This document shows, one piece after another, positions 53,064 to 64,000 of a stretch of DNA of 64,000 bases; position 1 is the stretch's first letter, and each line of letters begins with the position of its first letter. This stretch comes from Hyphomicrobiales bacterium. Lineage in GTDB: Bacteria > Pseudomonadota > Alphaproteobacteria > Rhizobiales > Beijerinckiaceae. Below the pieces are notes generated by a model. The model saw only the letters and a list, made by a program, of their open reading frames with translations, made no database searches and was not told the origin of the DNA. Location: positions 62,001-126,000 of the forward strand of contig UCLR01000026.1 in assembly GCA_900473415.1 (NCBI GenBank). The letters are read 5' to 3'. The translations under genes were made by a program, and so were the position numbers.

Positions 53064-54248
53064 ATGAACAGTCTTCCGAATTTTGACGAGCGGATCGAGC
53101 GCCGCGGCACCCACTCGGCCAAATGGGACATGATGGAGCCGCTCTACGGCGTGCCCTCGGATTCCGGCATCGCCATGTGGGTTGCCGACATGGACTTCCG
53201 GCCGCCAGCCTGTGTCCAAGCCGCGCTGGAATCGATGAACGCGCATGGCGTCTACGGCTACTTCGGCGATGACCGGGCGTATGTCGCGGCAATCCGCTGG
53301 TGGATGCAACATCGGCATGGCTGGGAAGTCGCGCCGTCCTCGATCTTCACGACCCACGGCCTGGTCAACGGAACGGCGCTGTGTGTCGATGCGTTCACGG
53401 AACCCGGCGACGGCGTCGTCCTGATGACACCGGTCTATCACGCCTTTGCGCGCGTGATCTCCTTCGCGGGCAGGAAGGTCGTCGAGTGCCCCCTCGCAGT
53501 GGAAGACGGGCGTTATGTCCTCGACATCCCGGGCTGGGACGCCCTGCTGACCGGCAACGAACGGATGATGATCCTCTGCTCGCCGCATAATCCGGGCGGG
53601 CGTGTCTGGTCGCGCCAGGAGCTGCAGGAGATCGCGGCCTTCTGCGAGCGTCACAATCTCATCCTCGTCTCGGATGAGATCCATCACGACCTTGTCATGC
53701 CCGGCCATAAGCACACGGTCATGCCGGTGGCCGTCCCGGAGGTCATGGACCGGCTCGTCATGATGACGGCGACGACCAAGACCTTCAACATCGCCGGAGC
53801 CCACATCGGCAACGTCATCATCCCGAACGAGGCGCTGCGGGCGCGTTTTCAGCGCCGCCTGAGCGCGATGGGCATCTCACCCAATTCCTTCGGCATGGCC
53901 ATGGCGACCGCGGCGTACAGCCCGGAGGGCGCGGCCTGGGTCGACGCGCTGACCGGCTATATCGATGGCAATCGCCGGCTGTTCGACGAGGGGGTGAATG
54001 CGATCCCCGGGCTGCGCTCCATGTCGCTGGAAGCCACCTATCTCGCTTGGGTGGTCTTCGCCGGCACCGGCATGGAGCCCGGCGAATTTACCGAGCGGGT
54101 CGAGAAGCAGGCGCGCATCGCCGTCAATCACGGTCCGACCTTCGGAAAGGGCGGCGGGAGCTTCCTGCGGTTCAACCTCGCCACGCCGCGTGACGTCGTG
54201 CAGGAAGCCGTCGAGCGCCTGAAGGGCGCCTTCGCCGACCTGCAATAG
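53064..54248 (+). CDS. MalY/PatB-type PLP-dependent C-S lyase/aminotransferase
   Basis: 394 aa. Fold-type I aminotransferase of the PatB/MalY kind, which cleave cystathionine or cysteine conjugates: W-V-A-D-M-D-F near residue 38, the A-Y-D-like S-P-H-N-P-G-G-R-V-W near 172, the D-E-I-H-H-D segment near 208, the Schiff-base Lys239 within T-A-T-T-K-T-F-N-I-A-G and the C-terminal Arg (F-L-R-F-N-L-A) that binds the carboxylate. W-V-A-D-M-D-F and the G-x-x-x-G-Y-F stretch point to C-S lyase rather than plain transaminase. It stands alone. Confidence 0.88.
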   Translation: MNSLPNFDERIERRGTHSAKWDMMEPLYGVPSDSGIAMWVADMDFRPPACVQAALESMNAHGVYGYFGDDRAYVAAIRWWMQHRHGWEVAPSSIFTTHGLVNGTALCVDAFTEPGDGVVLMTPVYHAFARVISFAGRKVVECPLAVEDGRYVLDIPGWDALLTGNERMMILCSPHNPGGRVWSRQELQEIAAFCERHNLILVSDEIHHDLVMPGHKHTVMPVAVPEVMDRLVMMTATTKTFNIAGAHIGNVIIPNEALRARFQRRLSAMGISPNSFGMAMATAAYSPEGAAWVDALTGYIDGNRRLFDEGVNAIPGLRSMSLEATYLAWVVFAGTGMEPGEFTERVEKQARIAVNHGPTFGKGGGSFLRFNLATPRDVVQEAVERLKGAFADLQ

Positions 54249-54259
54249 CTTGCCGCATA

Positions 54260-54290
54260 GAAAAACCGGCGGGCCTCGGCCCGCCGGTCG
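54260..54290 (-). terminator. Intrinsic terminator of bioY
   Basis: ACCGGCGGGC-CTCG-GCCCGCCGGT is a 10-bp stem. Read on the minus strand it is followed by TTTTTC, so it ends the bioY transcript; the plus-strand gene converges on it. Confidence 0.85.
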
Positions 54291-54314
54291 CAATATTGGA
54301 GCCTCTGCCGAGGC

Positions 54315-54881
54315 TCAGCCGCGCGGCGCGAAGGCCTTGAGCGTGGCCGCAGCCAGCGCCGATTTCAGCACGGCGCCGAGGATGAAGGGCGTGGCGCCGA
54401 CGGCGATCGCCTTGGGGAGGCCGATCAGGACGCCGAGCCAGGCCACGCCGATCACGAGGCAGAGCGCATTGCCGGCGAGCATCGCGGCAAAGGCGAGCCC
54501 GACGCGGCTACCGTTCCAGCCGCGCTCAGCGAGCCAGCCGGTCAGGGCCGCGGCGAAGGGGAAGGCGATCAGGTAGCCGCCCGTGGGCCCGGCGAAATAG
54601 GCCGCGCCGCCAACCGCGCCGGCGAAGACCGGCAGGCCGATCGCGCCTTCTACCAACCAGGCGATCACCGTGACGGCGCCGAGGCGCCAGCCATAGAGCG
54701 CGCCGATCAGGGTCACGGCAAAGGTCTGCATCGTCATCGGCACCGGATACATCGGCACCTTGATCTGCGAGGAGAGCGCCAGCAGCAGGCTGCCGATGAT
54801 GACGGCGCCGGCCTGCCAGGCGAGCGAACGGCTTTCCAGCCGCAGCGGGCTGAAGGGACGGCGAAGAGCAAGATCGGTCAT
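54315..54881 (-). CDS. bioY: Biotin transporter substrate-binding subunit BioY
   Basis: 188 aa from the ATG at 54881. BioY is the S-component of an ECF-type biotin transporter. Visible are K-V-P-M-Y-P-V-P-M-T-M-Q-T near residue 45, G-A-V-G-G-A-A-Y-F-A-G-P-T-G-G-Y-L near 95-115 (the conserved Gly/Tyr loop of the substrate site) and six hydrophobic segments. No bioM/bioN genes are adjacent; solo BioY occurs in many proteobacteria. A clean terminator follows. I saw no BioR box upstream. Confidence 0.95.
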   Translation of the reverse strand: MTDLALRRPFSPLRLESRSLAWQAGAVIIGSLLLALSSQIKVPMYPVPMTMQTFAVTLIGALYGWRLGAVTVIAWLVEGAIGLPVFAGAVGGAAYFAGPTGGYLIAFPFAAALTGWLAERGWNGSRVGLAFAAMLAGNALCLVIGVAWLGVLIGLPKAIAVGATPFILGAVLKSALAAATLKAFAPRG

Positions 54882-55128
54882 GGGCGCTCCGTGGACGTGA
54901 TCGGCGACGCGATGTCGCGATTCAGCTTCGGCCTTGTGGGCCTTTTCCGACGCGGCACGCAAGGTCTGTCGGCACGAGGCCTGTGGGCGCGCCCTGCGTC
55001 CGCAGAAGAGCCATCGGCCCGTCTCATGCGCGGCGCTCGTGCGCGCAATGCTGCGCGACGTCTTGCGCGAAACCGCGAGATGTCGGATTGGCAGCGTCTG
55101 GCTTCCTTTCCCATTTCGAGGATTCCCG

Positions 55129-56307
55129 ATGACCCTGGCCAATGGCCGGCCGCTGCTCGCTATGCCCGGCCCGACCAACATCCCCGACCGCGTGCTGCAG
55201 GCGATGATGCGCCCGGCCGAGGAGCTGAGCTCGGACAGCATCGTCAACCTCACCGAAACGGTGCTGGCCGATCTGAAGCGTGTCTTCCGGACCGGCGGCG
55301 AGACCTTCGTCTACGCCGCCAACGGCCATGGCGGCTGGGAAGCGGCCTTCACCAACGTGCTGTCGCGCGGCGACAAGGTGCTGGTGCTGGAGAGCGGGCG
55401 CTTCGCCACCGGTTGGGGCGAGATGGCGCAGTTCATGGGCGCCGATGTCGAGATGCTAGCCGGGAGCTGGCGCCGGGCGGTCGATCCCGCGGCCGTCGAG
55501 GCCCGGCTGCGCGCCGACGAAGACCATAAGATCAAGGCGGTGATGACGGTGCAGATCGACACCGCCGCCGGTGTCGTCAACGACATCCCGGCTATCCGCC
55601 GGGCCATCGACGCTGCCGGCCACCCTGCCCTGTTCATGGTCGACGGCGTCGCCTCGCTCGGCTGCATGGAATTCGAGATGGATGCGTGGCGCGTTGACGT
55701 CGCGGTCTCGGCCTCGCAGAAGGGGCTGATGTCCTCGCCCGGCCTCGCCTTCGTCGCGGCCAACGAGAAGGCGCTCGCCGCCCATGCCCGCGCCGACATG
55801 CGCAGCGGCTACTGGGACTGGACAGGCCGCATGAACACGCTGGCCTATATGAAGCATTGCGGCACCGCCCCGGAGCATCTGCTCTTCGGCGTGCGTGCGG
55901 CGCTCGACATGATCTTCGAGGAAGGGCTGGAAGCGGTCTGGCGCCGACACGCTTTGCTCGCGAAGGCGACGCATGCGGCGGTCGAGACCTGGTCGAGCGG
56001 CCAGACGCTGGCCTTCGGCGTGACCGAACCGCCGGAGCGCGCTCCCTCGGTGACCACGATCCTGACGCCCGGCCTCGATGCTGCGACCATCACCGATTTC
56101 ACGCGCGACACCTGTGGCGTCTCGCTCGGCCTCGGCATCGGCGACTATAGCGGCAAGGCCTTCCGCATCGCCCATATGGGCCACTTCAACGCCGCCGCGC
56201 TGCTGGGCACGCTCGGCGCCGTCGAGATGGCGCTGCAGGCGAAAGAGATCCCGCACGGCTCCGGCGGCGTCGCGGCCGCGGTGGCGAGTCTCGCCGAAGC
56301 GGCCTGA
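55129..56307 (+). CDS. Diverged alanine-glyoxylate-type aminotransferase paralogue
   Basis: 392 aa. Class V aminotransferase related to the 43600 gene: A-M-P-G-P-T-N-I-P-D-R near residue 11, D-G-V-A-S-L-G near 170-180, S-A-S-Q-K-G-L-M with Lys198, and R-I-A-H-M-G-H near 345. It lacks two of the other paralogue's signatures: instead of I-D-H-R-S it has E-L-S-S-D-S, and instead of P-S-S-G-T-G it has A-A-N-G-H-G-G-W-E. The substrate probably differs. It stands alone between bioY and an ABC-F gene. Confidence 0.85.
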   Translation: MTLANGRPLLAMPGPTNIPDRVLQAMMRPAEELSSDSIVNLTETVLADLKRVFRTGGETFVYAANGHGGWEAAFTNVLSRGDKVLVLESGRFATGWGEMAQFMGADVEMLAGSWRRAVDPAAVEARLRADEDHKIKAVMTVQIDTAAGVVNDIPAIRRAIDAAGHPALFMVDGVASLGCMEFEMDAWRVDVAVSASQKGLMSSPGLAFVAANEKALAAHARADMRSGYWDWTGRMNTLAYMKHCGTAPEHLLFGVRAALDMIFEEGLEAVWRRHALLAKATHAAVETWSSGQTLAFGVTEPPERAPSVTTILTPGLDAATITDFTRDTCGVSLGLGIGDYSGKAFRIAHMGHFNAAALLGTLGAVEMALQAKEIPHGSGGVAAAVASLAEAA

Positions 56308-56359
56308 GGCGGCCTGAGGCGGCCGACACCTCGCTCAGCGCGCCGCTCACCAATAGAGC

Positions 56360-56454
56360 GTCATCCCGGGGCCCGCCCCGGGATCCATCGCAGAGCGCAC
56401 TGCCCTTCGATGGATCCCGGATCGGCGCCATTGGGGCGGCTTGTCCGGGATGAC
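56360..56454. repeat. GTCATCCCGG palindromic repeat, copy C
   Basis: The element starts GTCATCCCGGGG and ends TTGTCCGGGATGAC, with the internal inverted motifs GGGATCC and GGATCCCGGATCGG. It lies between the second aminotransferase gene and the ABC-F gene. Confidence 0.75.
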
Positions 56455-56505
56455 GGCCGATGACCGTAGAAGCAAAGAACGCCAGTTGAAGAGTTCCCAA
56501 GACAC

Positions 56506-58128
<1,623 letters not shown>

Positions 58129-58137
58129 GCCGCGGCC

Positions 58138-58238
58138 TCATCCCGCGTCAGCCTTAGCCCGAGAAACCGTGCCAGAGCCTTTCCGATCAAGGTTCCGGCA
58201 CGGATCCCGGCCCTGCGCTTCGCCCCGGCCGGGATGAC
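58138..58238. repeat. GTCATCCCGG palindromic repeat, copy D (diverged)
   Basis: Starts CTCATCCCGCG and ends GGCCGGGATGAC; the middle holds CCGTGCC...GGCACGG. It lies between the convergent ABC-F and M20 peptidase genes. Confidence 0.65.
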
Positions 58239-58321
58239 CCGCTCTCCCACCAGAACGCCGCTGGCGCGTCGCGAAGGAGGGAGCGCTCGCGATGAGCGCG
58301 GCCCTGACTGTTTTCGGCCAG

Positions 58322-59485
58322 TCACTGCGCCGGGACGGCCTCCGGGGTCGCGACGATGGCGGCGTCGATGCGTGACAGCAGACGCACGAGTTGCTGCAGC
58401 CCCGGCACCACCGAAGCGATCTCCATGCTCTCCCCGAGCGTATGCACGCCCCGGCCGAGGCTGGAGCCTACGCAGATGGCCGGAATGCCGAGGGCGAGCG
58501 GAATGTTGGCGTCCGTGCTGGATGACGAGAACTTGGGCTCGCGCCCCATCTCGCGCAGCGCCGCGGCCGCGGCCGCAGCCAGCGGATGATCGGCCGGCAT
58601 GCGGCCCGCGGGCCTGTCGCCGACCTTCTCCAGCTCGAGCCGGCAGTCGAACTCCGCCGCCGCCTCCTCGAAGATCCGCAGCGCCTCGGTGCTGAGCCGG
58701 TCGAGCTCGGTCTGCGCGACCGAGCGCATGTCGATCAGCGCGACGGCCTCCTCCGCGATCGCATTGACGGAGGTGCCGCCGTGGATCGTACCGATATTGA
58801 AGGTCGTCTTCGGATCCTTCGGCACCTCGATGCGACAGAAGCGGGCGCAGGCCGTGGTGAGACCGTGGATCGCGCTCGGATTGCCGAACGCGCCGAAGCT
58901 GTGACCGCCCGCGGCATGATAGGTCACCTTGTAGCGCAGGCTCCCGACCCCGCCATGGACGACGTTGCCGAGGTCACCGTCATAGGCGATGACGGCGTCG
59001 AGCCGCTCGCCCCAATCGGCCATTAGCCGGCGCATGCCGCGCAGGTCACCGAGGCCCTCCTCGCCGACGCTGCTCGCCAGCACGAGATCGCAGGGCGGCA
59101 GCCAGCCGGCCTGCTTCGCCAGCGCGGCGAGGCTGATCAGATTGGCCACGGCGGTGGAATTGTCGCGGATGCCGGGGCAGAAGATCGAGCCGTTCTCGAT
59201 CCGGGGCTGGAGCACGGTCCCGGCCGGGAAGACCGTATCCATATGCGAGACGACCATGATGCGCGGCCCCCGCCCCTTGAGGCGGCCGACGACATTGCCG
59301 AGATCGTCGGCAGCGACATCATCGAGCCCGACTTCGCGAAAACGCTTGGCTATATGGACGCTGCGGGTGCCTTCTGCGAATGGAGGGGCAGGTATCGTCG
59401 CGACGCCGATGGCCTCCTGAAGCAGAATTTCAGCCGAATTCTGGATCATATCCAGCAACATTAATGTATTTTCAGTCTCACGCAT
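58322..59485 (-). CDS. M20-family zinc peptidase (PepT/dipeptidase-like)
   Basis: 387 aa from the ATG at 59485; ATG 59458 or 59446 are alternatives. Zinc M20 peptidase: V-S-H-M-D-T-V near residue 80 (ligands H and D), G-I-R-D-N-S-T-A near 105, S-V-G-E-E-G-L-G-D near 140 (catalytic Glu and ligand Glu), A-G-G-H-S-F-G near 193, and a C-terminal ligand within S-S-T-D-A-N-I-P near 330. Likely a cytoplasmic aminopeptidase or dipeptidase; the substrate is open. It is convergent with the ABC-F gene. Confidence 0.87.
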   Translation of the reverse strand: MRETENTLMLLDMIQNSAEILLQEAIGVATIPAPPFAEGTRSVHIAKRFREVGLDDVAADDLGNVVGRLKGRGPRIMVVSHMDTVFPAGTVLQPRIENGSIFCPGIRDNSTAVANLISLAALAKQAGWLPPCDLVLASSVGEEGLGDLRGMRRLMADWGERLDAVIAYDGDLGNVVHGGVGSLRYKVTYHAAGGHSFGAFGNPSAIHGLTTACARFCRIEVPKDPKTTFNIGTIHGGTSVNAIAEEAVALIDMRSVAQTELDRLSTEALRIFEEAAAEFDCRLELEKVGDRPAGRMPADHPLAAAAAAALREMGREPKFSSSSTDANIPLALGIPAICVGSSLGRGVHTLGESMEIASVVPGLQQLVRLLSRIDAAIVATPEAVPAQ

Positions 59486-59899
59486 TCGTCATGACACTTA
59501 TGATAGCTACAAACATGATCCCAATAATTGAGCAATACAGACACAGAATCGGGCATCACACCACACAACAGAAATCAGCCTGAAGTCTATAAAGCCCCTG
59601 ATGGGTGGTCAAGGTCCATGCATCGGCAGATCAGGCACCATGAACGGCAATCCCGGCCGCGTTCTTGTCGATGCGGACGAGGGCATGGCGGCTCATCGAG
59701 AGAATGCTGCGCCCGACGGGACTGCATCCGAACCGCGAGGGACGCAGCGACGCATTCCTGCCATCGCCTGTCAGCAACGCTCGCGGCGGTCTCCCGTCCG
59801 ACCCGCCCCGCGTGCTAGACATTGCCGCTGCCCGGAGGCCGGGCTGGCATGAGCGGGCTTCGGCCCTATCTCTAGCGCTTCACCGCAACGGACGCCCCG
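59486..59899. other. 414-bp intergenic region upstream of uvrA
   Basis: AT-richer than average near 59460-59600. No gene is supported. I scanned for the alphaproteobacterial SOS box (GTTC/GAAC-N7-GTTC/GAAC) and found none; GAACCGCGAGGGACG near 59730 is a poor near-match. A purine-rich stretch but no classic Shine-Dalgarno precedes uvrA. Confidence 0.4.
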
Positions 59900-62872
<2,973 letters not shown>

Positions 62873-63231
62873 AGGTGCAGAGGCGCCAGGAGCAGAAGTT
62901 GTCTTATGGCCCAGAGGCAGGCGCTAAGGATGGGCTGGCTTGAGCTCCGCTCGCGACCCTTCTGGCCTCTGCCCTCGGATCGTCGGGTAATGTCAGGAAC
63001 GGGGGCGGACTGACCCTCGGGCAAGCGTTCGCGAGACGACGTGCCGCGCCGTCGGGTGCGCGCCCGATATGGTCTGGATTCTGGCGCAACCGGCGTCGCG
63101 CATAGGCCGAGGCCGCCGGCGGCCTCCGGACCTGCTTACGCACCACAAGGCTTCACGAAGCCCGGCAGCGAACGCTTGTCTTCGGATCAGCGTCATCCAG
63201 AATGCCAATGCGATTGCTGACGGAGAGGCAA
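62873..63231. other. 359-bp intergenic region between uvrA and the universal stress gene
   Basis: No gene is supported on either strand: short open frames here overlap each other and have Arg-rich, non-protein-like sequence. The region must contain the promoter of the universal stress gene, but I recognise no FNR/FixK-type box or EcfG element. Confidence 0.4.
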
Positions 63232-63678
63232 ATGTACAAACACATTCTCATCGCAACAGACGGCTCCGAACTTGCTCGCAAGGGTCTTGAACATGGCCTA
63301 GCACTCGCCAAGCCGCTCGGGGCGAACGTTACGGTTCTGACCGTGTCGGAGCCCCTGAGCCCGGAGATGGCAAGCGCAGCCCAACTTAGCGGCGTCAGGG
63401 ATCCTATCGGGGGCTATGACCGACAGATTGATGCGCTCATGAAGGAACGATTTGCGTCGATCGAACAACACGCGTCCGAACACGGCGTCACAGTAGATCT
63501 GGAGCACGAAATCGATGATTCGCCTGCCGAGGCAATTGTCCGATCGGCCAAGCTCAATGACTGTGATCTAATCGTGATGTCCTCTCATGGTCGGCGTGGT
63601 GTGCAGAAGGTCTTGCTCGGCAGTCAGACATCTGAGGTTCTAGCAAATACGACAATCCCTGTTCTTGTGATCCGGTAG
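63232..63678 (+). CDS. Universal stress protein (UspA family)
   Basis: 148 aa from the ATG at 63232, with GGAGAGG 6 bases upstream. A single Usp domain: H-I-L-I-A-T-D-G-S-E near residue 4 (start of the nucleotide site), and the ATP-binding loop S-S-H-G-R-R-G-V-Q-K-V-L-L-G-S near 115-130, ending V-L-V-I-R. Such proteins bind ATP and respond to stress or growth arrest. Its base composition is lower in GC than the neighbouring genes, which hints at recent acquisition. The intergenic gap upstream is large, so it is likely monocistronic. Confidence 0.9.
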   Translation: MYKHILIATDGSELARKGLEHGLALAKPLGANVTVLTVSEPLSPEMASAAQLSGVRDPIGGYDRQIDALMKERFASIEQHASEHGVTVDLEHEIDDSPAEAIVRSAKLNDCDLIVMSSHGRRGVQKVLLGSQTSEVLANTTIPVLVIR

Positions 63679-63797
63679 TCGACAATCTCTTCCGGTTTGT
63701 GACACTTCTTCGGCATGGCGGTCCTCCTGTCAGGCGGAGGAGGAAACGTCCCCTACGATGACGCCCGCATTTCGTTGCGGCAGCTTCGCTGGCTGCG

Positions 63798-64000
63798 TCA
63801 GCCGCGGCATTCCTCGAGGTCGAGATCGAGCTTGCTGCCCCGCAGGAAGGCCTCGATGGCGGGCTCGAAGGGCGCGGGGTCGAGTCCGTTCGCCTCCAGC
63901 CAGGCGTCGTCATAGTAGCTCTTGGAATAGCGATCGCCGGAGTCGCAGATCAGAGTCACCAGCGAACCTGTCTCGCCCGCGCTCGCCATGCGCGCCGCAT
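63798..64000 (-). CDS. PLP-dependent cysteine synthase family protein, C-terminal end
   Basis: Only the last 67 residues are in the window; the gene continues beyond its end. The sequence A-A-R-M-A-S-A-G-E-T-G-S-L-V-T-L-I-C-D-S-G-D-R-Y matches the C-terminal part of cysteine-synthase/cystathionine-beta-synthase-type proteins, where G-S-x-V-T-L-x-C-D-S-G contributes to the PLP phosphate region. It ends with an acidic tail (F-L-R-G-S-K-L-D-L-D-L-E-E-C). Subtype cannot be settled from this fragment. Confidence 0.85.
   Translation of the reverse strand, partial: AARMASAGETGSLVTLICDSGDRYSKSYYDDAWLEANGLDPAPFEPAIEAFLRGSKLDLDLEECRG

Noticed and set aside
52356..53804. Reading the RibD-C gene as a 482-residue protein
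   Set aside because: The extra N-terminal part is antisense to the PatB-type aminotransferase and has no protein-like sequence; the reductase fold starts at 52886.
54934..55128. An upstream extension of the second aminotransferase
   Set aside because: The added residues are Arg/Cys-rich and unlike the family; the usual N-terminus starts at 55129.
59730..59745. A LexA box before uvrA
   Set aside because: GAAC-N7-GACG differs at two positions of the second half-site.

Overview
The window is a 64 kb, high-GC, gene-dense chromosomal segment of an alphaproteobacterium, most likely of the order Hyphomicrobiales (Rhizobiales). A Bosea-like organism is my best guess but is not proven by the sequence. 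The evidence is the PopZ/TolC/Pcm/ValS block, an ExoR-type Sel1 protein, a BA14K protein, an mmgR-like small RNA, a GTTC-N7-GTTC SOS box and a GGAAC-N16-CGTT stress promoter. I see no phage, insertion sequence, integrase, CRISPR array or rRNA.

Layout. 0-6 kb: 3' end of a PpiD-like foldase, trpE, a UPF0114 membrane protein, BA14K protein and exodeoxyribonuclease III. 5-8.6 kb: ilvD overlapping exoR, and a YqaA-type membrane protein. 8.9-16.5 kb: valS, dps with a divergent stress-gene pair, then popZ, tolC and pcm. 16.7-17 kb: tRNA-Asn and tRNA-Cys. 17-21.7 kb: photolyase, SDR, AlaX editing protein, mercaptopyruvate sulfurtransferase and cupin. 21.8-25.2 kb: molybdate locus, with mop-trmO divergent from modABC. 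25.3-28.3 kb: copper ATPase and CueR. 28.3-33 kb: M20 amidohydrolase, mmgR-like sRNA, small lipoprotein and exbB-exbD-tonB. 33-35 kb: a DNA-binding-only ModE-like protein, free-Met-sulfoxide reductase and a methyltransferase.

35-44.8 kb is a coherent catabolic island. It holds a secreted beta-propeller, a YdiJ-like FAD/Fe-S 2-hydroxyacid dehydrogenase, a TctABC-type uptake system, a GntR/FCD regulator and a glyoxylate-type aminotransferase. An 11-bp motif is shared by the two promoter regions that flank the regulator. 45-47.3 kb looks compositionally different and carries an SBP56/methanethiol-oxidase-like gene with a histidine-bearing membrane protein.

47.4-64 kb: ssb (with an SOS box), succinate:acetate-type CoA transferase, a two-gene betaine-type ABC system lacking its ATPase, DUF1330 protein, RibD-C reductase, MalY/PatB-type lyase, bioY, a second aminotransferase paralogue, an ABC-F protein, an M20 peptidase, uvrA, a universal stress protein and the C-terminal end of a cysteine-synthase-family protein. 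Palindromic GTCATCCCGG...GGATGAC elements punctuate four gene boundaries, one of them inside the tct operon.

Most of this is ordinary core chromosome. The items most worth a second look are the tct/YdiJ/aminotransferase island with its shared operator, the SBP56 plus membrane-protein pair, the mmgR-like RNA, the ilvD-exoR overlap and the physically split ModE/Mop arrangement.
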